Shown here: piece after piece, positions 47,033 through 56,465 of the stretch
How the letters are laid out: every line of letters begins with the position of its first letter
Numbering within the stretch: the first letter of the stretch is position 1
Assembly (NCBI RefSeq): GCF_003151255.1
Contig: NZ_CP029481.1
Coordinates: forward strand, 4,217,001-4,281,000
Source of the DNA: Microvirga sp. 17 mud 1-3
GTDB lineage: Bacteria; Pseudomonadota; Alphaproteobacteria; Rhizobiales; Beijerinckiaceae
Reading direction: 5' to 3'
Length of the DNA: 64,000 bases
The notes under the pieces: generated by a model
What the model saw: the letters and a program-made list of their open reading frames with translations, nothing else
Told to the model about the DNA's origin: nothing
Database searches by the model: none
Translations under genes and position numbers: made by a program

Positions 47033-47697
47033 TGCGTGCCTTCCTGGCTCTCCTGATCCGCGACCTGAAGCTCGCGGCCCGCGTCGGCGGCTCCGGGCTG
47101 ATGGGGCTCGTGTTCTTCCTGTCCATCGTGACGATGATCCCCTTTGCGCTCGGGCCGGACCTCAACCTCCTGTCGCGGATCGGCCCGGCCATCCTTTGGA
47201 TCGCCGCCCTGCTCGCCACTCTCATCGGCCTCGACCGCCTGTTCCAGGCGGACCAGGAGGACGGCTCCCTCGACCTCCTGCGCCTGTCGCCCGCGCCCCT
47301 GGAGGCCGTGGTGCTCGCCAAGGTGACGGCCCATTGGCTTGTGACGGGCCTGCCCCTGGCGCTCGCCGCCCCGTTCTTCGGGCTCTTGGTCGCCCTGACG
47401 CCGGACGCCATGCTGGCCATGGTGGCGACCCTTCTGGTCGGCACCCCGGCGCTCACCTTCGTCGGCGCGGTCGGGGCCGCGCTCACGGCCTCCCTGCGGC
47501 GCGGCGGGCTGATCCTCGCCATCCTGGTGCTGCCCTTCATGATCCCGACCCTGATCTTCGGGGTTTCGGCCGCCAACGCGGCAACCGGCGGCACCATCCC
47601 CTTCGCGACGCCGTTCCTGATCCTCGTCGCCCTGACCCTGGTCGCCGCCGTGGTCGGGACGGTCGGAGCGGCGGCGGCCCTGCGCTCGAGTGAATGA
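47032..47697 (+). CDS. ccmB: heme exporter protein CcmB
   Basis: 221 residues, six hydrophobic segments. RAFLALLIRDLKLAARVGGSG, FFLSIVTMIPFALGPD and DRLFQADQEDGSLDLLRLSP are typical of CcmB. Membrane partner of CcmA. Overlaps ccmA by 1 bp (TGATG). Downstream the order is broken: a reverse-strand M23 peptidase separates it from ccmC. Confidence 0.94.
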   Translation: MRAFLALLIRDLKLAARVGGSGLMGLVFFLSIVTMIPFALGPDLNLLSRIGPAILWIAALLATLIGLDRLFQADQEDGSLDLLRLSPAPLEAVVLAKVTAHWLVTGLPLALAAPFFGLLVALTPDAMLAMVATLLVGTPALTFVGAVGAALTASLRRGGLILAILVLPFMIPTLIFGVSAANAATGGTIPFATPFLILVALTLVAAVVGTVGAAAALRSSE

Positions 47698-47709
47698 GCG
47701 GGGCCGCCC

Positions 47710-48696
47710 TTAGGGCCGCAGCTGAATGCCGAAGGCCTGTTCGAGGGCCGGCCTGCCGTTGCGGGTCACGCGATAGACGGCGCGGTAGAGGCCGGGGCGG
47801 AAACCGCCGGCCGGGGGCCTGAAGCCCGTGAACATCATCCACTGCGCCTTTGCCCGGTCGAGGGGTGGCGCCCCGTTGCGGGCAACCGGCCGTCCGTCGG
47901 GGTCGAACAGGACCAGCTCCTGCATGTCCCCGCCCTTCAGGCCGATCGTCCGCACGAAAGCGACGAGCGCCGGAGAGCCGGTGCTGGGAACATCCCGCTC
48001 CGCCTCGCCGGCTTCGATGGAATCCATCGTCACCGGTCCGGGAGCGAAGCCCTTGTTGAGAACATGCCCTGCCTCGTAGGACAGGGCGCCGCGGAGGCTC
48101 TCGTCCCAGAGGGAATGTCCGCCGCCGCAGGATGCCGGGTCGGCGCCGAAGGCGAAGGGGTCAACGGCCTTTCCGTCTTTGCGCACCGTGATGTGCAGAT
48201 GCGGAAATTCCGTAAGGCCCGAAAGACCTACCTTCCCGAGCCGCCCTCCGGCCTGAACCTCGTCTCCCGGCTGAACCGCGAGGCTGCCCTTCGCCATGTG
48301 GCAGTACTGGGTTTCCCAGCCGTCCCCGTGATCGATCAGGACGCCGTTGCCGCATTCCAGCGACGCGACGCTCGCCCGTCCGCGCGCGGCGACCGACCTG
48401 TCCTCGACCCCGTCACGGACGCGAAGCACGATCCCTCCCGCCGCAGCAAGGACATCGACCCCGGCGCGTTGCGCCGCCATGGTCGGCAGGCGAATATCCG
48501 TGCCGTCATGGCCGTCATAGGTAAGCGTTCCACAGGCATAATCCTGCGCGTCCGGCGAGGGGGCGCGGTCGGGATAATGCTGAACGACGCAGGTCCGACC
48601 GATTTCGCAGGCCACCGGCCAACGCAGAACCGGCGGCTCGGCCAGGCACGGCCCCGCTCCGGCGAGAAGGGCGGCAAACGCGAGAGATGTCCGCAT
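47710..48696 (-). CDS. M23 family metallopeptidase (LytM-like)
   Basis: 328 residues with a signal peptide (MRTSLAFAALLAGAGPCLAE). The zinc-peptidase motifs are HDGTDIRLP (H-x3-D) and FPHLHITV (HxH), with QYCHMAKGS between. It would cut peptide cross-links in peptidoglycan or act as an activator. A C-terminal 120-residue extension (ARNGAPPLDRAKAQWMMFTGFRPP...) has no known match by eye. Start at 48696 has GGAG 5 nt upstream. It lies between ccmB and ccmC in the reverse direction. Confidence 0.9.
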   Translation of the reverse strand: MRTSLAFAALLAGAGPCLAEPPVLRWPVACEIGRTCVVQHYPDRAPSPDAQDYACGTLTYDGHDGTDIRLPTMAAQRAGVDVLAAAGGIVLRVRDGVEDRSVAARGRASVASLECGNGVLIDHGDGWETQYCHMAKGSLAVQPGDEVQAGGRLGKVGLSGLTEFPHLHITVRKDGKAVDPFAFGADPASCGGGHSLWDESLRGALSYEAGHVLNKGFAPGPVTMDSIEAGEAERDVPSTGSPALVAFVRTIGLKGGDMQELVLFDPDGRPVARNGAPPLDRAKAQWMMFTGFRPPAGGFRPGLYRAVYRVTRNGRPALEQAFGIQLRP

Positions 48697-48824
48697 GGGC
48701 GCTCCGTAATAAAGTTCCATATGTAATGAAGTCCGCCGGCATGGGAAGGCATGGCGGAGCTTTGGAGCGAACTTGCGGCAATCCACTCGTTGCAGCCGCC
48801 CGCGTGGCCCGCTACATCGGTGCC

Positions 48825-49565
48825 ATGATCCGCGAACTCGCCAACCCGTCCCGCTTCATGGCCTATAGCGGCCGCCTGCTGCCCTGGCTGGCGGGCGCGG
48901 CGGCTCTGGCCCTGGGCGTGGGGCTCTACATGACGTGGTTCACGGCCCCGGCCGATTACCAGCAGGGCGAGACGGTCCGGATCATGTACCTGCACGTGCC
49001 GGCCGCCTGGCTCTCCCTGTTCTTCTACGCGACCATGGCGGCCTCGGCCCTCGGCACCCTGGTCTGGCGCCATCCCCTGGCGGACGTTTCGCAGAAGGCC
49101 GCCGCCCCCATCGGGGCCGCCTTCACGTTCATCTGCCTCGTCACCGGCTCGCTCTGGGGCAAGCCCATGTGGGGCACCTACTGGCAATGGGACGCGCGGC
49201 TTACCTCCATGCTGGTGATGCTGCTGATCTATCTCGGCATCATGGCCCTGTGGCGCGCCATCGAGGAGCCGAGCCGCGCCGCCCGGGCGGTGTCGATCCT
49301 CACCCTCGTGGGCGCCGTCAACTTGCCTATCGTGAAATTCTCAGTCGATTGGTGGAACACCCTGCACCAGCCGGCCTCGGTGTTCCGCCTCGGCGGCCCG
49401 ACGATCCATTCCTCCATGCTGATCCCCCTCCTGGTGATGGCCCTCGGCTTCACCCTGCTCGGGATGACGCTGCACCTGTCCGGCATGCGCACCGAGATCC
49501 TGCGCCGCCGGGTGCGTACCCTCACGATCCTCGAGGCCGAGCGCCTCGACGCTCAGGCCGCCTGA
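48825..49565 (+). CDS. ccmC: heme exporter protein CcmC
   Basis: 246 residues with six transmembrane segments and the tryptophan-rich heme-handling motif WGKPMWGTYWQWDARLT. Flanking periplasmic histidines are present (YLHVPAAW; NTLHQPASVF). Transfers heme to CcmE. ATG at 48825; the frame upstream is unlike the family. Since an opposite-strand gene precedes it, ccmC must have its own promoter in 48697-48824. Confidence 0.95.
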   Translation: MIRELANPSRFMAYSGRLLPWLAGAAALALGVGLYMTWFTAPADYQQGETVRIMYLHVPAAWLSLFFYATMAASALGTLVWRHPLADVSQKAAAPIGAAFTFICLVTGSLWGKPMWGTYWQWDARLTSMLVMLLIYLGIMALWRAIEEPSRAARAVSILTLVGAVNLPIVKFSVDWWNTLHQPASVFRLGGPTIHSSMLIPLLVMALGFTLLGMTLHLSGMRTEILRRRVRTLTILEAERLDAQAA

Positions 49566-49566
49566 C

Positions 49567-49725
49567 ATGACGACCCATGCCTCTTTCATCATCGGCGCCT
49601 ACGCGATCACCGCCCTCGTGGTGGCCGGGCTGATCTTGCGCGCCTGGCTCGACTATCGCTTGCAGCAGCGGGCCCTTGCGGAGCTCGAGGCCCGCGGCGC
49701 CGGCCGGAGGTCGCGCCGTGGCTGA
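49567..49725 (+). CDS. ccmD: heme exporter protein CcmD
   Basis: A 52-residue single-pass protein: THASFIIGAYAITALVVAGL, then a basic charged tail (RAWLDYRLQQRALAELEARG). Size, topology and position between ccmC and ccmG are diagnostic of CcmD, which stabilises the CcmABC complex with CcmE. Starts 1 bp after the ccmC stop and overlaps ccmG by 8 bp. Confidence 0.9.
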   Translation: MTTHASFIIGAYAITALVVAGLILRAWLDYRLQQRALAELEARGAGRRSRRG

Positions 49726-50296
49726 GGCGAACGCGCCGCGCTCGCGGCTGATCTTCATCCTGCCGCTGCTCATCTTCGCGGGGGTCGTGGGCGGAATGTT
49801 CATTCCGAGCCTCCTTCCCGGAAGAGACCCCTCGCAGATTCCCTCCGCGCTCGTCGGCAAGCCCGCGCCGAGCTTCAGCCTCGCGCCCCTCGAAGGGCTC
49901 CTGGCGAACGGCAAGCCGGTGCCCGGCTTCTCCAACGAGGACCTCAAGGGCAAGGTCACGGTCGTGAATGTCTGGGCTTCCTGGTGCGCGCCCTGCCGCC
50001 AGGAGCACCCGCTCCTCGTAGAGCTCGCCAAGGACCCGTCGATCCGGGTCGTGGGCATCAACCAGAAGGACAACCCGGACAATGCCCGCCGCTTCCTGGG
50101 CACGCTCGGCAACCCCTTCTCGGCCGTCGGCGTCGATCCCAAAGGCCGCGCCTCCATCGACTGGGGCGTCTACGGCGTGCCCGAAACCTTCATCGTCGGC
50201 CCCGACGGCACCATCCGCCACAAGCATATCGGCCCGCTGACGCCGGAGAACTTCTCCGCCTTCAAGGAGAAGCTCCGCCAAACCCCGCCCGCCTGA
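49718..50296 (+). CDS. ccmG: thiol:disulfide oxidoreductase CcmG/DsbE
   Basis: 192 residues. Membrane anchor ([25 protein letters not shown]) and a periplasmic thioredoxin fold with [13 protein letters not shown] and cis-Pro region YGVPETFIV. Reduces apocytochrome c cysteines before heme attachment. GTG start with GGAGG 8 nt upstream. The 3' end overlaps the reverse-strand DUF188 gene by 35 bp. ccmE, ccmF, ccmH and ccmI are not in the window. Confidence 0.94.
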   Translation: MAEANAPRSRLIFILPLLIFAGVVGGMFIPSLLPGRDPSQIPSALVGKPAPSFSLAPLEGLLANGKPVPGFSNEDLKGKVTVVNVWASWCAPCRQEHPLLVELAKDPSIRVVGINQKDNPDNARRFLGTLGNPFSAVGVDPKGRASIDWGVYGVPETFIVGPDGTIRHKHIGPLTPENFSAFKEKLRQTPPA

Positions 50297-50765
50297 GCCG
50301 CACGATCGCGAGATCGAGCGCCGAGAGAAACGCCGAGCGGTCCTTCGCCGAAAACGGCTTCGGGCCACCCGTGACCGTGCCCATGGCGCGCAGATCCTCC
50401 ATCAGATTGCGGGTCGCGAGCGCCATGCCGACGGAAGATTCCGTGAAGGGCTTTCCGGTGGGGCCGATCACGTCGGCGCCGGCCGTCACGCAGCGATGAG
50501 CGAGCGGAATGTCGGCCGTCACCACAACGGCGCCGCGCCGGGCGCGGGCGGCAATCCAGTCGTCCGCCGCATCGAACCCGCCGTCGACGAGGACCCGCTC
50601 GATCAGCGGGCTCTGCGGCACCATCAGGAAGCTGTTCGCCACCACGAAGACGCCCACGCCGTGCCGCTCCGCGACCCGGTAGATCTCGGCTTTGACCGGG
50701 CAGGCATCCGCATCCACGTAAACCACGATGGGGCCGAGGCTTTCGGCGCCGGGCTTCACATTCAT
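50262..50765 (-). CDS. YaiI/YqxD family protein (DUF188)
   Basis: 167 residues. Family motifs: [84 protein letters not shown]. The family has a PIN-like fold, so nuclease activity has been proposed, without firm proof. Overlaps ccmG tail-to-tail. Confidence 0.9.
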   Translation of the reverse strand: MNVKPGAESLGPIVVYVDADACPVKAEIYRVAERHGVGVFVVANSFLMVPQSPLIERVLVDGGFDAADDWIAARARRGAVVVTADIPLAHRCVTAGADVIGPTGKPFTESSVGMALATRNLMEDLRAMGTVTGGPKPFSAKDRSAFLSALDLAIVRLRRAGFGGASP

Positions 50766-50904
50766 GAATTTTATCCCCTCGTCTGTCGCGGGCCCGGCAT
50801 CGTTGTGCCAGAATCGGGTGACATGGCGGGCCAGTCCGCGGCCCCGCCGTGCGTTTTCGACGGATCGCCATGCAGGCGGCCCGGTCTAACCTGAATGGAA
50901 GTCC

Positions 50905-52248
50905 GTGCCTATGAAAAGCCGCGTCTCGTCCGCCTGGACATCGCTCCGCACCCTGGGGGCGAGGCGTCCCTTGAGCGATGCCACGGATCGGCTCATGCGC
51001 GAGGCGGACGTGGCGGCCCTGCGCCGGGCGGGCTTCGCCCGAGTGGTCGTGTCCGGGCTCCTTCTCATCACGGTCCTGATCGCGACCGAGGACGTCCCGA
51101 GGGACAACCTGATCGTCGTCCACCAGATTCGCGCGGCCGAGATGACCCTCTCGCTCCTCGGAATCGTCGGGCTCGGCAGCGCCTGGCTGGCCTCGCGGCG
51201 CATCGCCGTGGCCTGGCTCCCGGGTCTCACGGCGACCCTCGATGCCCTGCTGGTCTTCATCAATCTCGGCTACAGCCACTGGGTCCTGGGCATTCCCGGG
51301 AGCTTCTTCTCGGTCTTTCCCGGAATCTGGGTCGTGCCGATCACCATGGCGGCCAGCGCTATCCACTATAGCCCCCGTCTCCAGGCCTATGTGGGGATCC
51401 TCTATGTCACGGGGCTCGGGCTCCTGGCCCTGGCCGGGGCAGGGCTGTCGTTCCAGGAGCGGGAGCAGCGGCTCGCGGCCTTCGCGGGCCAGTTCAGCTG
51501 GGAAGCCAACATGGCCCGCGTCGCCATGGTACTCTCGGTCGCGCTCATCCTGATCCTCGTGGCCCGGCAGGGCCGCCTCCTGCTGGAGCGGGCCGTGCGG
51601 GAGACGACCTTACGGCTCAACCTCACCCGCTACCTGCCCCGGGAGCTGGCGCCGATCCTCTCGGAGCGGGCTTTCGCGTCCTTAAGGGCGGGCCGGCGCA
51701 TCCCGGTGACGCTTCTCTTCGTGGACATGCGCGATTCCTCCACCTACGGCGAGACCATGGACCCGGCGCGGCTCGCCATCTTCATCTCGTCCTTTCGCCG
51801 CCGCGTCATGCGCGCAGCCGCCAGGCACGGGGGCGTCATCGACAAGTTCACGGGCGACGGAGCGCTGATCCTGTTCGGGGTACCGGTCGAATCGGATGAC
51901 GACGCCGCCCGCGCGCTTGCCTGCGGGCGCACCCTGTTCGACCTCATCGACCGCTGGAACGCCAAGCGCGGCTTCGACCCGCCGGTCAGGATCGGCGTCG
52001 GCATCCATACGGGCGAGGTGTTCTGCGGCGTGGTCGGCGACGAGGACCGGCTCGAATTCACCGTGCTCGGCGAGACCGTGAACACCGCCGCCCGCATCGA
52101 ACAGGCGACCAAGACCGTGGAATGTTCCTTCCTGGTCTCGGCCCAGTGCATCGCTGCCGCCGGCGAGACCACCCGCTGGACCCCCATCGAGCACCTGCCG
52201 CTTCCCGGCGTCACGCGCCCAATTCGGCTGATGAAGCCAGCGGAGTGA
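50905..52248 (+). CDS. membrane-bound class III adenylate/guanylate cyclase
   Basis: 447 residues. Six hydrophobic segments (about residues 44-62, 78-97, 100-122, 134-153, 159-180, 201-222), a short linker, then a class III cyclase domain (about 250-445). Catalytic set: metal Asp274 (FVDMRDSS) and Asp318 (GDG), Lys314, transition-state Asn393 and Arg397 (NTAAR). The base-specifying position seven residues before Asn393 is Thr386 instead of Asp, the class IIIb signature. It probably makes cAMP. Starts: GTG 50905 or ATG 50911. Not obviously in an operon. Confidence 0.9.
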   Translation: MPMKSRVSSAWTSLRTLGARRPLSDATDRLMREADVAALRRAGFARVVVSGLLLITVLIATEDVPRDNLIVVHQIRAAEMTLSLLGIVGLGSAWLASRRIAVAWLPGLTATLDALLVFINLGYSHWVLGIPGSFFSVFPGIWVVPITMAASAIHYSPRLQAYVGILYVTGLGLLALAGAGLSFQEREQRLAAFAGQFSWEANMARVAMVLSVALILILVARQGRLLLERAVRETTLRLNLTRYLPRELAPILSERAFASLRAGRRIPVTLLFVDMRDSSTYGETMDPARLAIFISSFRRRVMRAAARHGGVIDKFTGDGALILFGVPVESDDDAARALACGRTLFDLIDRWNAKRGFDPPVRIGVGIHTGEVFCGVVGDEDRLEFTVLGETVNTAARIEQATKTVECSFLVSAQCIAAAGETTRWTPIEHLPLPGVTRPIRLMKPAE

Positions 52249-52258
52249 CCTGAAGGTC

Positions 52259-52882
52259 TCAGGCCTCCTCGGCCTTCTTGCCCGCCTCGTAGCGCATGAG
52301 CAGCGGCGTCTGCGCAAGGGCGAACACGATGGTGAGGGGCATGATGCCGAAGACCTTGAAGCTGACCCAGAAATCCGTCGTCTGCGTGCGCCAGACCACC
52401 TCGTTGAGGATCGCAAGGGCGAAGAAGAACAGGGCCCAGCGGAAGGTGAGCTTGCGCCAGCCCTCCTCGGTCAGCTCGAACATGCTGTCGAGGACGATCT
52501 CCAGCAGGGGCTTGCGGAAATAGAGGCCGCCGAGGAGCACGAGCCCGAACATGGCGTTCACGATGGTGGGCTTGAGCTTGATGAACATGTCGTTCTGGAG
52601 GAACAGCGTCAGCCCGCCGAAGACCACCACCACGGCGCCCGAGACCAGAGGCATGATCGGCAATTTGCGGATAAGCGCATAGCTGATGGCGAGCGCCACC
52701 ACGGTCGCGGCGATGAACAGGGCCGTCGCCACATAGATCCGCTGGTTCTCCGCATAGCCGAACCGGTCCGCATAGGCGTTCGCCACGAAGAAGAGGGCGA
52801 GCGGCCCGAGCTCCAGGGCGAGCTTGAGAAGGGGCGGCAGGCGCCGGGCGTCGGTCTTGGTCTCGAAGAGGTCGTCGGTCAT
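52259..52882 (-). CDS. yciB: septation protein A (inner membrane protein YciB)
   Basis: 207 residues, five to six hydrophobic segments. Family motifs: [107 protein letters not shown]. Known as IspZ/YciB, with a role in septation and envelope synthesis. Its ATG overlaps the ftsY stop (ATGA), so it is translated after ftsY. Confidence 0.94.
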   Translation of the reverse strand: MTDDLFETKTDARRLPPLLKLALELGPLALFFVANAYADRFGYAENQRIYVATALFIAATVVALAISYALIRKLPIMPLVSGAVVVVFGGLTLFLQNDMFIKLKPTIVNAMFGLVLLGGLYFRKPLLEIVLDSMFELTEEGWRKLTFRWALFFFALAILNEVVWRTQTTDFWVSFKVFGIMPLTIVFALAQTPLLMRYEAGKKAEEA

Positions 52883-54186
52883 GCGGCTTCGTCCAATCCG
52901 GCGATGGCGCGGGCGAAATCCTTCGCCGCGAAGGGTTCCAGGTCGTCGACGCCCTCGCCGACGCCGATGAAGTGGACGGGCAGGCCGAACTTGGCCGCGA
53001 GCGCCACCAGGATACCGCCGCGGGCGGTGCCGTCGAGCTTGGTCATCACGAGGCCGGTGACGTCCGCAGCCTTGCGGAAGAGCTCGACCTGGCTCACGGC
53101 GTTCTGGCCGACGGTGGCATCGAGGACGAGCAGCGTTGCGTGGGGGGCGTTTTCGTCGAACTTGCGAATCACGCGCACGATCTTTTCCAGCTCGGCCATG
53201 AGGCCGGCCTTGTTCTGGAGGCGGCCCGCCGTGTCGATGAGCAGCACGTCCGACCCCTCGGCCCGCGCCGCCTCGAGAGCGTCATAGGCGAGGCCGGCCG
53301 CGTCCGACCCTTGGGCGCGGGCGATCACCGGCGCGCCGACGCGCTCGCCCCAGACCTTCAGCTGCTCGATGGCGGCAGCCCGGAAGGTGTCGCCCGCCGC
53401 CAGCATGACCTTGAGGCCCTGGGCGCGGAATTTCTGGGACAGCTTGCCGATGGTGGTGGTCTTGCCCGCCCCGTTCACGCCGACCATGAGAATCACGAAG
53501 GGCTTCTTCGACCGGTCGATGGCGAGCGCCTGGGCGACGGGCTGGAGCGTCTTCTCCACCTCACCCGCGAGAATCGTCTTCACCTCCTGCGGGGAGATCT
53601 CCTTGTCGTAGCGGCCCGCCGAGATCGCTTCCGTGATGCGAAGGGCCGTCTCGACGCCGAGATCGGCCTGGACCAGCGCGTCCTCCAGCTCCTCCAAAGT
53701 GGCGGCATCGAGCTTGCGCTTGGTGAAGAGGCCCGTGACGCTCTCCGACAAAGACGAGGAGGTCCGGCGCATGCCGTGCGTCAGGCGCTGCCACCAGCTC
53801 TGCTTCTCGGCCGGGGGCGCCGGCTCGGGAGCGACTTCGGGCACCGGTTCCGGCGCAGGCCTTGGGATCGGCTCCGTCGGGCCGCCGCCCTCAGGCTCCC
53901 GGCCCTCCACGGGCTGGAGATCGGCCCCCGCCAGCTCGGGCGCGACCTTTTCCTCCACCGGGATATCCGGGGAGGCCTGGGTCACGGTCGAGGGGGCCGG
54001 GATGAGGTCGTCGGCCGCATTCGCGGGCGGCGACGGCATGGCCTCAGGCGACCCGCCCGCCTGGGGCATTTCGGGTTGGGGCGTCTCGGATGGGGGCGTT
54101 TCGGGCGCAGCCGGGGCCGGCGCTTCCGCCTTGCGCCCGAACAGACGGGACAGGAATCCGGGCTTGTCGGGCTTCGTGTCGGCCAT
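52879..54186 (-). CDS. ftsY: signal recognition particle receptor FtsY
   Basis: 435 residues. An acidic, Pro/Glu-rich A domain (about 1-130) leads to the NG domain: SRP54_N helices, then G1 [41 protein letters not shown] and [12 protein letters not shown]. GTPase that docks SRP-ribosome complexes at the membrane. Operon with yciB downstream. Divergent from the pseudouridine synthase gene. Confidence 0.97.
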   Translation of the reverse strand: MADTKPDKPGFLSRLFGRKAEAPAPAAPETPPSETPQPEMPQAGGSPEAMPSPPANAADDLIPAPSTVTQASPDIPVEEKVAPELAGADLQPVEGREPEGGGPTEPIPRPAPEPVPEVAPEPAPPAEKQSWWQRLTHGMRRTSSSLSESVTGLFTKRKLDAATLEELEDALVQADLGVETALRITEAISAGRYDKEISPQEVKTILAGEVEKTLQPVAQALAIDRSKKPFVILMVGVNGAGKTTTIGKLSQKFRAQGLKVMLAAGDTFRAAAIEQLKVWGERVGAPVIARAQGSDAAGLAYDALEAARAEGSDVLLIDTAGRLQNKAGLMAELEKIVRVIRKFDENAPHATLLVLDATVGQNAVSQVELFRKAADVTGLVMTKLDGTARGGILVALAAKFGLPVHFIGVGEGVDDLEPFAAKDFARAIAGLDEAA

Positions 54187-54254
54187 GGGTGTCTCGTTTC
54201 CGCCTTTTGCTTTGCTGCTTGCCTTCGCGCCTCGGCCTCGATAGCCGAGGCGTC

Positions 54255-55151
54255 ATGAATGCGGAAGAGATAGTGTCGAAGATCCTGTATCGCGATGCCC
54301 TGATGCTCGTGATCGACAAGCCGGCCGGGCTGCCGGTGCATCCAGGCCCGAAGGGCGGCGAGACCTTGTTCCAGCATCTCGACGCCCTCCGCTTCGGTTT
54401 GCCGCGCCGCCCGGAAGTGGCGCACCGCCTCGACAAGGATACTTCGGGCTGCCTGATCCTGGGCCGCCACCCCAAGGCCCTCGCCCGCCTCAACGAACTT
54501 TTCCGGAAAAATGAAATCGACAAGGTCTATTGGGCCGTCGTCGAGGGCGGGCCCGAGGCCGACGAAGGCGAGATCGACTTGGCTCTCGCGCCGAAATCGC
54601 CGGACCGGGGCTGGTGGATGAAGGTGGACCCGAAGGGCCAGCCCTCCCTGACCCGGTGGCGGGTTCTGGGACGGGGCGCCGACCTGCTCTCCTCCCACGG
54701 ATCTCAGATGGTCGCGAGAAGCGATGCGTTGCTCTCCTCCCCCTTGTGGGGAGGAGGTGGAGGTGGGGGTGTGAGCGCCAACCTGGGTTCAATTCAGAGC
54801 CGACACCCCCACCCTAACCCTCCCCACAAGGGGGAGGGGATGCCCGCTGAGGTTGGCGGAAAGCGCCTCACGCTTCTCGAACTGCGCCCCGTCACAGGCC
54901 GCACCCACCAGCTCAGGGTGCATTGCGCCGCGTCCGGCTTCCCGATCCTGGGCGATCCCATCTACGGCACGGCCCCGCGCTTCGGCGGACCGGGCCTGCA
55001 TCTCCATGCCCAGAGCGTCACGGTCCCGCTCTATCCGAAAAAGCCGCCGATCACCGTCGAGGCGCCGGTGCCGGAGCATATGCGGGAGCGGGTTCGGGCG
55101 TGCGGCGTCATCCCGGACGGCGCAGCCGATCCGGGATCGTCTCAGGATTAA
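54255..55151 (+). CDS. RluA family pseudouridine synthase with in-frame repeat insertion
   Basis: 298 residues. RluA core: LVIDKPAGLPVHPG, catalytic Asp60 in HRLDKDTSG, and RPVTGRTHQLRVHCAASGFPILGDPIYG. Between residues about 142 and 203 an unrelated stretch (DLLSSHGSQM..., HPHPNPPHKGEG) is encoded by repeat family B (54734-54840 plus lead-in); the frame stays open on both sides, and core motifs are kept. It splits the region between WRVLGRG and RLTLLELRPVTG, where related enzymes have only a few residues. It isomerises uridine to pseudouridine in rRNA or tRNA; target site unknown. Divergent from ftsY. Confidence 0.9.
   Translation: MNAEEIVSKILYRDALMLVIDKPAGLPVHPGPKGGETLFQHLDALRFGLPRRPEVAHRLDKDTSGCLILGRHPKALARLNELFRKNEIDKVYWAVVEGGPEADEGEIDLALAPKSPDRGWWMKVDPKGQPSLTRWRVLGRGADLLSSHGSQMVARSDALLSSPLWGGGGGGGVSANLGSIQSRHPHPNPPHKGEGMPAEVGGKRLTLLELRPVTGRTHQLRVHCAASGFPILGDPIYGTAPRFGGPGLHLHAQSVTVPLYPKKPPITVEAPVPEHMRERVRACGVIPDGAADPGSSQD
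54734..54840. repeat. dispersed composite repeat, family B, copy 3 (inside a coding sequence)
   Basis: CCTCCCCCTTGTGGGGAGGA ... CCTCCCCACAAGGGGGAGGG (about 107 bp) with the same inner blocks GGTGGGGGTGTGAGCGCC and GACACCCCCACCC. Lead-in from about 54688 (CTCTCCTCCCACGGATC) matches copy 2. The whole lies within the pseudouridine synthase gene and is translated. Confidence 0.8.
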
Positions 55152-55171
55152 GGCGTTTCATGCGGCCTGCG

Positions 55172-55207
55172 ATTCCGGGCTCCGCTCCGCGGCCCAGGAA
55201 TGACGTC
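55172..55207 (-). repeat. partial copy of repeat family C
   Basis: ATTCCGGGCTCCGCTCCGCG followed by GCCCAGGAATGACGT resembles one arm region of the repeat at 38459-38612. In the short gap between two convergent genes. Confidence 0.55.
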
Positions 55208-55211
55208 GGCC

Positions 55212-56465
55212 TTATGCGGCCAAAAGCTCTTTCCCGTCATGCCCCGCGATGGTGACCGGGAGGATCTCGCCCGGGGTCACGGGGGCGGTAAAGCGCACGA
55301 GCGTGAAGCCTTCCGTGCGGCCGAGCTGGCCTGTTTCCACGAGCACATTGCGCCGGGCGCCGACCTCTTCGGTCAGGTGCCTGAGGAGCGCCGCCTCGCC
55401 TTTTTCGCGAAGCCTGCGGGCCCGGTCCTTCACCACGTCGCGGGCGACCTGGGGCATCCTGGCCGCCGGGGTGCCGGGGCGCGGCGAGAACGGGAAGACG
55501 TGGAGATGGACGAGATGGCATTCCTCGACGATGGCGAGGGAGCGGGCGAACATCTCCTCGGTCTCGGTCGGGAAGCCCGCGATGATGTCGGCGCCGAACA
55601 CCATGTCGGGCCGGAGCCTGCGGACCTGGTCGCAGAACGCGATCGCGTCGGCGCGCAGGTGCCGGCGCTTCATGCGCTTGAGCACCATGTCGTCGCCCGC
55701 CTGGAGGGACAGGTGCAGGTGCGGCATCAGCCGGCTCTCGTTGGCGATGACGTCGAGGAGGTCGTCGTCCGCCTCCACCGAATCGATGGACGAGATGCGC
55801 AGCCGCTCGAGTTCGGGCACGTGCCGCAGCAGGCTTTTCACCAGGGTGCCGAGCTTGGGCTCGCCCGGCAGGTCCTTGCCGTAGCTGGTGATGTCGACGC
55901 CCGTGAGCACCACCTCGCGGGAGCCGTGCTCCACGAGAGTGCGGACCTGTTCCACCACGGCGCCCATGGGCACCGAGCGGGAATTGCCGCGGCCATAGGG
56001 GATGATGCAGAAGGTGCAGCGGTGGTCGCAACCGTTCTGCACCTGCACGAAGGCGCGGGTGCGCCCACGCATGCCGTCGATGAGGTGAACGGCGGTCTCC
56101 CGCACGGCCATGATGTCGTTGACCAGGACCTTCTCGCTCGCGCCCACGCCGAAATCGCGTAACGAGCCCCAGGTCTCGGCCTTCATCTTCTCGTGGTTGC
56201 CGAGCACCGTCGCGACCTCGGGCATGGACGCGAAGGTCGCAGGCTCAACTTGCGCGGCGCAGCCGGTGACGACGATCCGCGCCCCGGGCTTCTCGCGGGC
56301 GATCCGGCGGATCGACTGGCGCGCCTGGCGCGTCGCCTCCGCCGTGACCGCGCAGGTATTGACGATCACGACCTCGCCCAACCCCGCCTCCTCGGCGTGG
56401 CGCTGCATGGCCTCCGACTCGTAGGTGTTGAGGCGGCAGCCGAAGGTGACGACCTCGACGCCCAT
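55212..56465 (-). CDS. mtaB: tRNA t6A37 methylthiotransferase MtaB
   Basis: 417 residues. Methylthiotransferase layout: UPF0004 domain with three Cys (TFGCRLN, VNTCAVT, VTGCAAQ), radical-SAM CxxxCxxC (GCDHRCTFCIIPYGRG), and a C-terminal TRAM domain (NVLVETGQLGRTEGFTLVRF). Adds a methylthio group to t6A at position 37 of tRNAs. The ATG overlaps the dapF stop (ATGA), so it is co-translated after dapF. Confidence 0.95.
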   Translation of the reverse strand: MGVEVVTFGCRLNTYESEAMQRHAEEAGLGEVVIVNTCAVTAEATRQARQSIRRIAREKPGARIVVTGCAAQVEPATFASMPEVATVLGNHEKMKAETWGSLRDFGVGASEKVLVNDIMAVRETAVHLIDGMRGRTRAFVQVQNGCDHRCTFCIIPYGRGNSRSVPMGAVVEQVRTLVEHGSREVVLTGVDITSYGKDLPGEPKLGTLVKSLLRHVPELERLRISSIDSVEADDDLLDVIANESRLMPHLHLSLQAGDDMVLKRMKRRHLRADAIAFCDQVRRLRPDMVFGADIIAGFPTETEEMFARSLAIVEECHLVHLHVFPFSPRPGTPAARMPQVARDVVKDRARRLREKGEAALLRHLTEEVGARRNVLVETGQLGRTEGFTLVRFTAPVTPGEILPVTIAGHDGKELLAA

